From contig BBXU01000047.1 of NCBI GenBank assembly GCA_001598975.1, forward strand, positions 1 through 23,085: a stretch of 23,085 nt of DNA, given 5' to 3'. Position numbers and translations under genes: made by a program. This stretch comes from Parachlorella kessleri (taxonomy: Eukaryota > Chlorophyta > Trebouxiophyceae > Chlorellales > Chlorellaceae). The notes beneath the pieces were generated by a model that saw only the letters and a list, made by a program, of their open reading frames with translations, was not told where the DNA came from and did no database searches. Shown in pieces: positions 1 through 15,053 of the stretch. The first letter of the stretch is position 1, and every line of letters begins with the position of its first letter.

Positions 1-55
1 CCCGCCCGCCCCCCCAGCCCCACCTCCCACCCGCGCTCCCTCCTTCGCCGCTCAC

Positions 56-5857
<5,802 letters not shown>

Positions 5858-6331
5858 TATGTCTGATCACCCCGGTCTGTGGCCCCAATGTCAGTGTACC
5901 AGCACCACAGACAATATCTGCGAAGGTGATGCACCGCGTTTGCACGCAGTTGAGTCAGAGACAAGCCCCTAGGTGCAAGCTGGTGTGACCTGGAACTTCT
6001 GGTCTTGCTTTTCCTCGAGTCTCGATGAGGTAAGCTCTCGCAATAGGGGTTTTGTCACAAAATTTGTAATTCCAGGACGTGAGACCACATGACAGAGGTA
6101 GCCAAGTACTGAATTAGGGAATGCAGATACTGGCCCTTGGAATGGCTGTAAGTCCATCCTTGCCTGATTAAACGTTCAGGCTGCTTGAGCTGGCTGAGTC
6201 CGGACCCAGGTTACATTGCAGTTGTCAGGGCACAGCGCAGGCAACCACACACTAAACCGCCAGCACCTCCAACTTGCCCCCAACTGCCCTGCTCTGTCAC
6301 GTGCACTCCCCGGCCAGCCAGCAAGCCCAGC
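5858..6331. other. Intergenic: SEC20 3' flank and FtsH promoter region
   Basis: This gap separates the SEC20 stop codon from the FtsH start, both on the minus strand, so it should hold the SEC20 3' UTR at its high end and the FtsH promoter at its low end. I see no convincing coding exon or RNA gene. A TGTAA-type signal lies at 6211-6215, and a short AT-richer patch lies near 6050-6075. Confidence 0.6.
6211..6215 (-). promoter_or_regulatory. Candidate polyadenylation signal TGTAA for SEC20
   Basis: TTACA on the plus strand reads TGTAA on the minus strand, about 117 nt downstream of the SEC20 stop. TGTAA is the usual poly(A) signal of chlorophyte nuclear genes. The assignment rests on motif and position only. 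Confidence 0.55.
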
Positions 6332-8726
6332 CTACAACTCATCATGATCAACTTCAGGTGCGTCTCCTGCTGCTGTGGCTGCGGCAGCTGACCAGGCATC
6401 ACCCCCTTGAGCCCCACTCCTGCTAGGCTCCGCCTGCTGGCCATCTCCCTCCACCTTCCCCACCTGCACCCCAGCAGGCCTCGACTGCGAGTGCTGCCGT
6501 GACGCTGCTAGCTCCTCGCTCAGTTCAACGCCCTCATCTATCTGCCGGGCAGCCCCAGCTGGCACTTCCATGATGGGGGGGCTAAGTGGCTCCCCTGCAA
6601 TCGCTGCGGACACAGGGTCAAATCCCCACTGGGAGCTGGGCTGCCACTGCGCCTGCGGCCTGGGCTGCGCTCCCTGCTGCTCAGCCCCTGGTTCGGCCTG
6701 CTGCTCAGGCACAGGGGCCTGAGGGAAGTGCTGCGGTGCTGCGGGCGGCGCCACGCCTGGCGGCAAGCCTCCCTCAGCCAGGCCCTCCCAGGCAGGGTCC
6801 CATGCAGGTGGTGGGTGCACCTCCGGCTCCGCCAGCTCTGCATCATAGCCAGGAGCTACAGGCGCCGGCGCCGGCGGCAAGAGATAGTCTTGCGCGGGCG
6901 GCATGTAGAACTCCACGCCCTGAGGGGCTGCTGGAGGTGCAATGCTGTCAAGTGCTGGTGGCGGGGCAGGGGGCCGCAGATGCTGCGCTGGAGGGGGTGC
7001 CTCCCATGCCTCAGCATCCCACTCTGCTTGGTGGCCTGTAGGTAGCCCAGCATGGTGCTCGGATGATGCTGACCCCTGTTGCTGCTCCTCATGGGAATCC
7101 TGCAGCCCTGCCTGCCAGGCCTGGTCCCACTCCTGTGGTGCTGGCTGTTGCTGCTGCTGCTGTTGCTGGCGCTGGCTGAAGTGGGGTGGCAACCCATCCT
7201 GCAGCGGCTGCTGCTGCTCCCGCTGCTGCTCCCGCTGAACAAAGTGTGGGGGCAAGCCTGCTGGTGAATCCAGCCCCTTGGGGGAAGGAGGCCCCGATGA
7301 GCCGGGCGCTGACCGGCTGCCCTTGCCACCACCCACAAGGGCAGTGGTGCGCTTGAGCAGCGCAGAGGGGTGGAGAGCTGCTGGCACAAAGTGGCTGGCG
7401 CGCTTGTGCACAATGTAGGCTACCACTGCAAAGAAGACGGCCAGGCCCACCCACATCATGATTCGCTCCTGCAGGCAACAGGCAGTAATATGAGTGGTGC
7501 ACAAAGCCTGGCTGTATCGGACGCCCAAGTCAAAACAGTGGCGCTGGCATCACTTCAGCAGCAAGGATATAGAGCCTTGCACCTAGTCTAATGCAAGATT
7601 TCTGTTGCCATCAGATCCAGCCACCTTAGTAGCCAGCGCACTCAGCAACTGGACTTGAGACCGCGTTGCCCCCGACAAATGCTTGCTGCGACACGTGTGC
7701 TCCTCACCGCGCGCTGCTGCCAGCTGAGCGTGCCCAGCAGGCCCTTAGACTGCTTCAGCATGCCCGCCTGTGTGTGGTACTCATCCTTGGTCTGACCCAG
7801 CTGGGCATGTGACTGCTCCATGGCCGCGAGCGTGGTGCTGGTGTGGTCCAGTTGCTGCACACCAGGGAACCGAGCAGTTGGTCATGCTAGGCCGCAGGCA
7901 TACCGGGTTGTATAAGTCGCCTCACTTGTCTATGTCAGCACTCTTTCACATGCAGAGGTAGGTGTGCACTCTCAACCCCTGCCAGCTAGTGCAGGCACTC
8001 GGCAATAACTCACACACATTGAAGAGAGCATGCAATGCCCGTGCCCTGTCAAGACCTGGCCAACCCATGTTTGCAGACCGCCTTTCAACCTAGCCACTGT
8101 CGCAATGCGAAACCTTTGCCTCACCTCCGCCAGCACTTGGCGTGTCCGCCGCAGCCCCTCAGTGACGCCCTCCGAAGCCTCCACAAGTTGCGCCTGTGCC
8201 ACCAGGGCTCTCTGCCTGGCTGCTGGGTCTGCTGCACCAGCCAGCAGCTCCTTGCGCTGTTCTGCTGCGCCCTGCACTGCACGGCGTCGCTGCTCCAGGG
8301 CTGCGCCCTTGAAAGCTTGCTGGATGCGTTCATACTCGGCCTTGTGCCGCGTAAGCAGAACCGCCACCTGCTGCCGCTCCTCATCGCTGCAGCATTTTGG
8401 AAAAGCCGTCAGCGGGGCAGTCAGAGGGCGGGCTTGACCCAGGAAACACCTCAGCTGAAGCCACGCTCTTGCACCAGGTCCTCCCACGCTGTGTGTGTGG
8501 ACACTTGGTCATGAACTGATCACCTGTCCAGCTCCTCAAATAGGAGCTCCAAATCACGGGTGAGGGCCCTGATCTGGGAGAGCTTGTCCTGAATAGTCAC
8601 GGTGAGCCGCTGCACCTTGGCCTTGTCTGATAGAGAGCAAGCACCATATTGCTGCACGTCTTGCACGACTGCAGCCTCCAGCTCTTGCAGCCGAACCTGT
8701 GCCACATCATGCTCTACTTCTTCCAT
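6332..8726 (-). CDS. SEC20: Sec20/BNIP1-family Qb-SNARE with long lumenal tail ending in HDEL
   Basis: Sec20 is a tail-anchored-like SNARE of the ER that, with Ufe1/Use1-type partners and the Dsl1 tether, receives Golgi-derived COPI vesicles. Exons: 8726-8524, 8386-8125, 7854-7708, 7468-6332, all in phase with GT donors, giving 582 residues. Residues 1-110 are helical and charged. The Sec20 region runs from about 130 to 204 (ASEGVTEGLRRTRQVL, then TKDEYHTQAGMLKQSKGLL), closely resembling BNIP1. A single membrane segment follows at about 208-225. The remaining ~355 residues would be lumenal: Pro/Gln/Ala-rich, with Gln runs and two GLPPHF-x-QR units, finishing in DHDEL before TAG. HDEL is the ER retrieval signal, and yeast Sec20p also ends in HDEL, which supports both the family call and the topology. 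Animal BNIP1 lacks such a tail. The gene shares a ~270-bp upstream region with SEPSECS. Confidence 0.92.
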
Positions 8727-8998
8727 ACTCGCAGATTATCAAGCTGGCTGGGTGCGACGTACAAACGGCTGTAGCCAATTGACCAGTTGCGCCCGAACCG
8801 AAAACGACCCCCGCCACCACGTTTTGCTCGATTAAGTTGCCTTGGATTCACTAGTTGGCAAGCAGAAAGCAATACTACACACCCATTGCATTCCCAGGTG
8901 CTTCACGCGCTTATTCATGTCGCCATGACAACTTCCTTGTGAACACATCTACGGGGTTCTTCAAGGCAGCAAAACATGAGAACTTGAAAACACTACTT
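8727..8998. promoter_or_regulatory. Shared divergent upstream region of SEC20 and SEPSECS
   Basis: The two genes are transcribed away from each other from this 272-bp interval, so it must contain both core promoters. A CCAAT pentamer occurs at 8775-8779 on the plus strand. No obvious TATA box was seen. An in-frame ATG at 8855 could extend SEPSECS into this region. Confidence 0.6.
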
Positions 8999-11900
8999 AT
9001 GGACCAGGACAACTGTGACTTGGCAGCAACCCTGGTGTCGAAGACCTATATCCAGCAAGGCAGCCAGGCTCTCACCAGGAGGGGCAAACTCATCAAGAGC
9101 TTGCTCAGTGAGCGCAGGCTTCCGCTGCAGGGCTGGGATGATGCCACCATCGAACTCTTCATACAGGCAGGCTGAACCAGGAACCCTCGGTCCCCGACAG
9201 GGTGGTACTGGTGTGTAGGGACATGTTCCCTTGCAGACTAGCAGCAATTCCGTCAAACAGAGCAGGCTTTGTAGGGCTCAACGATACCCCAACCTGGATA
9301 CCTGCAGGATGCCGCACTCATGGACAGCAACAACTTCCTAGACAGCGTGGGAGTAGGCGAGCGAGAGGCACGGGTAGCCAGCGAGCTTGTGGCTCGCCGC
9401 CACTACCGTTTGGCTCACGGGATTGGCCGGTCCGGCGATGTCTCTGCAGAGCAACCCAAGGTACGCAGGCAGGTGTGGAGGCCGCAGGCGCCCCGCTCTC
9501 TCCCCTTATTAGGAGCTGGGAGTTTGTGGGCTACCTGCTTGACCCTTTCATGTCAACCTTTGACAGGGTGTTCACAGCATCAAGGATGTTTTTAAGTGGG
9601 CAGTGCGAGTACCCTGGGCACAGAGACACGGCTGCCCAGGGAAGCCAGTGTGCATTACCATCGTTATCCTGAATTTGAGACTGTAGATTCTAGAGGCTTA
9701 CAGAATGAGCTCCCCAGCCTGACAAGCACTTGGCCCCTGCACAGCACTGCAGGCAGCCGGGTCCTCTCTGCTGGTGAAGCTGGTCAACCTGCTGGCGGAG
9801 AATGCCCTGGGCCTGGCGGGCCTCCAGGATGTTGGCACCGCACTGGTGCTACCACTGGCCACGGGCATGGCGATGACGACCACACTGCTGGCACTCCGCT
9901 CCCTGGTGCCACCCAGCGCACGGTGAGAGCTGTGTGGGATGGCAAGCGCGACTTGATGCTATATGCCTGTTTTCTAAGGCATAGCCGGATATTAAAGGCA
10001 TTTTTATTTATTAAGGTTTTATCACTTCTTCTTTTTAGAGAGAAAAAGTTTTTATTAAAGTCTTCAGTAACATCATAGATTCATGGCCTTGTACACCATG
10101 ATGTGCTTGCCTGGGGTGGGCTGCGATCACGCCACCGCGCATGCGCTACACAGCGCGGCAGCGCCAGCACCCTGCCAGCCAGAAGTTCAATGATTTGTAG
10201 CATGAGCAGTTGCGTCTGCCATGGTTGCTGCCATGCACATGCCTGGAAAGCCGTGCACTTGGCTGCTGTCGTTTTTAATGCTTGGCGGCGTGATTGCTTG
10301 CCGCTTATGTTTGCAATTGGCTACCACTGCAGGTATGTGCTGTGGCCCCGAGTTGACCAGAAGACTTGCCTGAAATCCATCACAGCAGCCGGGTATGAGG
10401 TGGTGGTGATCCCCATGCGCCAGGTGGCGGGCGCTGATGAGCTGACGACTGATGTGGATGCCATCAGGCGACACCTTGGCGAGCTTGGGGCAGAGCAGGT
10501 GGTTTTGTGATTTTCCCCAGCCAGGCCTGCCTGGCTGCTAATCTGATTATCTCCACCCCTTGACTGCACTTGCATGATACCATAAGAGTGCCAGCGGCGG
10601 CGACAGGACTTGGGTATATACTATCAGGCGCATCCGGCAACAGGCTACAAGCATATGCAGCTTACCTATGCAACCCTAACCCAGCACATGGCTGGTGCAG
10701 GTGGCCTGTGTCATCACAACAACCAGCTGCTTTGCCCCGCGGTCAGCAGATGATGTGCTGGCGGTAGCCAAGCTGTGCCAGGAGGCGGGGGTGCCGCACA
10801 TGGTCAACAACGCCTATGGGGTGCAGGTGAGCGCGTGGACCAGGCACGGGACTACTGCTAATCCTTCGCTACCAGCACCCCGACAACTAAGAATGTCTCG
10901 GGGCCCACACAGCCTGACCAGCTGGCACCCTGACATGAAAGTGACACCTCCTGCTGAAGCTCGGGCCCTGATGCTGCATGCGGGAAGACCTGCGGCCAAG
11001 GCACCTCTTTGGGGACCACCTCCCCTCCCCTCCTCCACCCCCTTCCCCCACCCCCAACCCCCAGGTCCTCCTTCCCCGTGGATTTGTCTGCAGGCTCGTG
11101 CCCTGTGCACCCAGCTCACCTCCGCCTGGCGCAAGGGGCGGGTGGACTGCGTGGTGCAGAGCACCGACAAGAACTTCATGGTGCCAGTGGGAGGGGCCAT
11201 CCTGGCAGCACGTGCTGGCCGCACGGAGCTGGTGAGCCTCCCTGAGAACGGCTAGACAGGGCACACTGTGGGAGGTACCAGCCCCTTGTGGGGGTCCGTT
11301 ATCTCACAGCCTGTCACACAGGAGACAATCACGCGCTTTGGAAGATTATAACTCCCCCGTGACCCCCTTGGCTCTTGCATGCAGGTCGAGCGGGTGAATA
11401 GCTTGTACCCGGGGCGGGCCTCCGTGGCTCCCCTTCTGGACCTGCTCATCACCCTGCTTCACTGGGGCGCCTCTGGCTGGCAGCAAGTGCTGCAGCAGCG
11501 GGAGGAGCTGTACAGCTATGCCCTCCAGCGCCTGCAGGCAAGGCGCAACGACGGTGGCCCCCAACTTCATGCAGTATGCGTGCGCTTCTTCGTGCTGTGC
11601 ATGCCTTACCAGGAACGTGCTAGGCTGTACCCATGCCTGCCCTCTAGGCCATGTACTGCCACCGGAAGCATTACATCTAGTAGGAAGCTGCGTAGGTGAA
11701 ATGCTTCAGTTTGGAATCCCTCGCTACCATGCAGGCATTCGCTGAAGAGGTTGGAGAGCGGGTGCTGCACACGCCAGGCAACCCCATCTCCCTGGCGCTC
11801 ACGCTCAGCACGCTGTCAGCGGCCCCCCCTCCCAGCCCTCACAGCCAGCTCCACAGGCCACATAGCGGTGGCATGGTCAGCTCACCTCGCTGGGGCCAGC

Positions 11901-12547
11901 CAGTCAGGCTTGCGGGGAGCCCAGGACCTGCGCCATCGCTTTGGGAGGTGCGCGAAGGCAGCCCCAGCCCGCAAGGAAAGGCAGGCGAGTTAGCTGCATC
12001 AGGCCACGGCTCTGGTGGTGGGCCCTCTAGCAGAACCCCTGCCGGTGCAATGAGCATGGGCAGGGACCAGGACGGCGGTGCAGGGGGCCTGAGAAGCCAT
12101 CAAGCAACCGCCCTAGCAGACGCACGAACCCGCCAGACTGGCAAGCAGGCCTTGGCAGCCGGCAGCGAAGAGGCGGCAGCCACAGCAGCAGGGGCAAGCA
12201 TGGACGACGAGGATGAGCTCCCTATGCCCTCTCCACGCCCTGCTGGCAGCCCTGCTGGCGCGCCAGGTGTCACTATGCTTGGCTCCATGCTCTTCAGGCG
12301 CTGTGTCTCTGGTACCAGGGTGGTAGCCCGAGGGAAGCGGCAGTCGGTGGGTGGCAAGGAGTTTGTGGGGTATGGGGCTCATTGTGATGACTACCCCTGT
12401 GACTACCTCACAGTGGCAGCTGCGGTGGGGACCAGCCGTAGGGACATAGACGAGTTTGTGGCGCGGGCAAGGCTGTGCTTTGGGGAGTTCAAACGTAAGC
12501 AGGCCAGAGAGCAACAACGCCAGCAGCCACAGAAGCAGCAGGATTAG
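8999..12547 (+). CDS. SEPSECS: O-phosphoseryl-tRNA(Sec) selenium transferase (SepSecS), with ~150-aa insertion
   Basis: This PLP enzyme converts O-phosphoseryl-tRNA(Sec) and selenophosphate to selenocysteinyl-tRNA(Sec), so the host should make selenoproteins. Exons: 8999-9166, 9308-9460, 9753-9922, 10333-10498, 10701-10826, 11094-11231, 11385-11537, 11735-12547, giving 628 residues. From ATG 8999 the numbering matches human SepSecS as I recall it: GVGERE with Arg75, and GRSGD..AEQPK with Arg97, Ser98 and Gln105. The PLP lysine is Lys287 in [10 protein letters not shown] (human Lys284); YPGRAS follows. An in-frame ATG at 8855 would add 48 residues. Introns 1 and 7 have GC donors (CAG|GCAGGC and CAG|GCAAGG), fixed by phase and by gap-free alignment to the family. 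Residues 386-535 are a low-complexity insertion where the human enzyme has about ten residues. The C-terminal core ([19 protein letters not shown] onward) resumes and ends in a Gln/Arg-rich tail. Confidence 0.95.
9991..10080. other. AT-rich island within SEPSECS intron 3
   Basis: Twenty of these 90 bases are G or C (22%), against well over half in the surrounding sequence. The segment includes homopolymeric T and A runs and a CTTTTT/AAAAAG inverted repeat (10031-10036 with 10043-10048). It lies in the intron between 9922 and 10333. The composition resembles algal organelle DNA more than this nuclear region; origin is not proven. Confidence 0.7.
11816..12265 (+). other. Low-complexity insertion segment inside the SEPSECS coding region
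   Basis: This is 150 uninterrupted codons rich in Ser, Pro, Gly and Ala with an acidic patch (MDDEDELP), between TLSTL and the conserved VTMLGSMLF. It is open in the same frame as both flanks. The best-looking internal splice pair (donor at 11948, acceptor ending 12266) would remove 319 nt and break the frame, so the segment is more likely translated. Confidence 0.7.
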
Positions 12548-12844
12548 GTTGGCGGCAGCGGATGCGATTATCGCCTCCAAAGTATTGCTCTTAGCTACAG
12601 CTTGGGTTTGTGCTTCCTGAAGAGATGGAGAATTGTCCTGTCAATGCTACGACGAGGGACTCACACCGTCCGACTCCAGGAGCATTGATTATTTCTGTAC
12701 ATCCTGCCTGATATACAGTGGAAGTCTTCACTGGAAAAAGGATCACAAATCCCCTTCTATCCGGTGAGACCATAGAAAGCTGTCCCAGGTCATGACACCC
12801 AATCAAATATTCCAGGAAGCTATGAAGGCAACAAAGAGGCATCA

Positions 12845-12904
12845 TGTAATGGAAGTGTAAACCCTAACACGAAAGGTGTAGCCAAGGAATAGTGAAAGGT
12901 GTAA
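12845..12904 (+). promoter_or_regulatory. Cluster of three TGTAA polyadenylation-type signals for SEPSECS
   Basis: TGTAA occurs at 12845-12849, 12856-12860 and 12900-12904, roughly 300-355 nt past the SEPSECS stop. This is a typical chlorophyte 3' UTR length, and the cluster suggests alternative cleavage sites. Motif and position are the only evidence. Confidence 0.55.
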
Positions 12905-12916
12905 CGAAGGAGTAGC
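12871..12916. repeat. Two-copy 23-bp tandem repeat in the SEPSECS 3' flank
   Basis: Copies at 12871-12893 and 12894-12916 both begin GAAAGGTGTA and agree at 19 of 23 positions by eye. The second copy contains one of the TGTAA signals. Confidence 0.8.
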
Positions 12917-13166
12917 GATGAACAGTACCTCAATGCTCCTGCCTAAACTGCACAACGCTTGGTTGGCTCGATTCCTTCTACAGCATGTGCCATCCTTGTC
13001 CATACCCTGGTCGTGGAGTTGTACTTGTGGCACCAGATGCCAAGCTATTCATGACTTTATGCCGCTGTCAGCTAGGCCCATCTAGCCGCTTGCCAACATT
13101 CCTGGTCTCAAGCACAGCTGGAACACCGAAACACACGTGCGTTCTTTACCGCAGCCCAGCCACGCA

Positions 13167-14473
13167 TCACCAAGAGTAATAGCTGCCATACTCATCGTCG
13201 TCCTTCTCCCGTCCAGGCTCGTCGTAGGGGATGAGCTGGCTGCCCCTCTGGAACCCCAGTATGACCTGAGGGTCGTTTGCCATCGCCTGCTGAATGTCCA
13301 AGGAAGGCATGATGCGCTTGGCTTCCTGCATCGCCTCCGCGAACTGGCGCACATCCAGCATGGAGGGATTCTCTTCCACCAGCCTGCAGCAGGGGCAATC
13401 CGTGTGGAGGTTCACTCTGGGCGCAGGTTGCAAAACCACTACCCAGCTCGCCAACAGGTTTAGCTTGGACACTTGCAAGCTACTGCATCGCAGCACTTGA
13501 CAGCCCTACCAAGGCAGGCAGAGAAGGGCAAGCTCGAGGCGGCGCTGGCAGTCATCTGGTCCGCAGCTGAGGCACTACGTACGGGCGTCAAAGTCTTAAT
13601 CGACACCGAAAGCAGCCCTGCCCTGCTCCGCTGCCAGAACCAATCAAACCCACCCTGGCCAGCAAACCCTCGTATCCATAGCGCATGGCAAGCCAGGAAG
13701 GTAGGTCAAGTCTGCACAGTGGTCTGCATAGCACTATGCCTGCATAATGATCTAGAGTAGCCCCTCGCCAAGCTGCTGATCTAACCTTCCATTTGCTCTT
13801 GAATCCCTTCACCTATCCCATTAAGGCTACCTTAGCCTGACCTGTCCACATTCAGGCGTGGCAGCAGCTGCCTCAGCTCCTCGGCAACGCCCCGCAGCCG
13901 CACCATATCGAAGCCCAGCACCAGCGCAGGCTCCCTCACTGCCAGCTTGGCAACATCCGCCTCTGGAAACACATCCTTCAGCTGCAGCATCGCCGCTGCA
14001 ACCGCTGGCACATCGGCAGCTAGTCGTGCTATCAGCTGTGGCTTCATAGCCGGCAACTTTTGCTGCAGCGTGGGCATTAAGAGTGCCAGCTGGCGCAGGC
14101 GCTCTGCCACCGCCTCGTCGCTCAGGTGCAGCTGGTCGGCAACGACCCTCTGCAGTGCAAGTAGTGCACCAACCCTTTGAGGAGCCCCTGGACCAGCTAG
14201 GGTTGAGGGCGACTAAGGCAGCCCGCAGGCTGACAAGGGGCAACAGCGCTGCAGGGCTGCAGTTGGCATGGTTGGACTTTCAGGATGCTCTATCAACGGG
14301 TGACCCCACCGCACCAGGATGAGCCGCAGCTTCAACTCGTCATTCCACATAATGCCCGCCTCGCTCATTTGGTAGCCCATGTTCCACGGAGCAGGTGCTG
14401 AAGGTAAGGCTTCTTGTGCAGCATACCCACTGAAAGCCTGCTCAAAAGTTGCCTTCAGCCTCCCGTCGGACCC
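13167..14473 (-). CDS. Unrecognised alpha-helical repeat protein (5' end uncertain)
   Basis: I do not recognise this protein. The three exons 14473-14315, 14149-13842 and 13383-13167 join in phase and give 227 residues ending in an acidic, Tyr-rich tail (EKDDDEYGSYYSW, stop TGA at 13169-13167). The first exon contains NMGYQMSEAGIMWNDELKLR. From about residue 90 the protein repeats a roughly 29-37-residue pattern, [DN]-[VI]-x-x-L-x-x-x-x-P-x-[LM]-[VL], followed by an amphipathic helix and x-P-x-L. Examples are ADVAKLAVREPALVLGF, NVDRLVEENPSMLDV and DIQQAMANDPQVILGF. This recalls the helical repeats of mTERF and similar organellar nucleic-acid-binding proteins, but that is an analogy and not an assignment. 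A possible first exon at 14784-14654 encodes MAANLARATMLLSPKQ, with transit-peptide-like composition. It joins only if the acceptor lies inside the 14473 exon. Confidence 0.72.
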
Positions 14474-15053
14474 CTACATAGCACAACTCTGCAGCGGCTG
14501 AGCAACTGTCATGGAGTGTGGCAAGACACTCAAATCCACCAAAAACAAGAGTTTGATACGTACGCTGGCGTTTAAGCTTGACAAAAGGAAATTAGGTACT
14601 ACTCTGCCTTACTCTGTAGGTGTAGTTAAACGAACTGCCTGGGCCCGGCCCACCCAACTTTCTCTCCTCTTGCTGCTGCTGATCCTGTTGCTGTGATGTG
14701 GCACAGCACTGAAGTCCCCTCTGTGGTGGAGTTTGCCTGCTTAGGAGAGAGGAGCATCGTGGCCCGTGCCAGGTTGGCAGCCATAACATATTTGCCATCA
14801 GCAACACCAACAGGTTCTTGGCTTCGAAATGAGTTGTACCAAATCTGAGCTTGTGCGTATGCGCAGCCCCGTCTTCATGTCGCCTCAGCTCAGCACACAT
14901 AGCAGGCTCAAAAATGCATAGAGAAGCCGTGCCTTGTGATGTTTGACGCTATCTGCACGCCTTTCCCTCCCGCACACGAATCTTCAGTTTGACTGGGACA
15001 CTAGTGAGTGATCAGCCTCGCAACGTTCAAACTTGCCTTCGATTAACAGCAGC
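14474..15053. other. Divergent upstream region of the helical-repeat gene and RPA2
   Basis: This 580-bp interval lies between two genes transcribed away from each other. It may contain a first exon of the minus-strand gene (ATG at 14784, possible donor after 14654), which would leave about 270 bp as a bidirectional promoter. I saw no convincing TATA box, E2F site or RNA gene. Confidence 0.5.

Larger units (their letters stand above)
12548..13166. other. Convergent intergenic region between SEPSECS and the helical-repeat gene
   Basis: The two flanking genes run toward each other, so this interval holds both 3' untranslated regions. I see no coding exon. It contains a cluster of TGTAA signals and a short tandem repeat at 12871-12916. 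No clear minus-strand TGTAA was found for the helical-repeat gene. Confidence 0.6.

Noticed and set aside
6586..7267. Long plus-strand open frames with Leu or Cys runs across the SEC20 last exon
   Set aside because: They are the antisense of CAG/CCN-rich coding sequence of SEC20, lack any family motif, and the minus-strand frame has clear SNARE homology and a stop after HDEL.
9172..9174. In-frame TGA in SEPSECS that might be a selenocysteine codon
   Set aside because: It lies 6 nt past the end of the conserved exon, inside the inferred intron. Splicing from 9166 to 9308 gives a gap-free match to the family (LFIQ joined to [10 protein letters not shown]), so no recoding is needed.
11948..12266. 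Possible intron within the last SEPSECS exon (GTGCGC donor, CCAG acceptor)
   Set aside because: Removing it deletes 319 nt and shifts the frame away from the conserved C-terminal block. The unspliced frame is open throughout.
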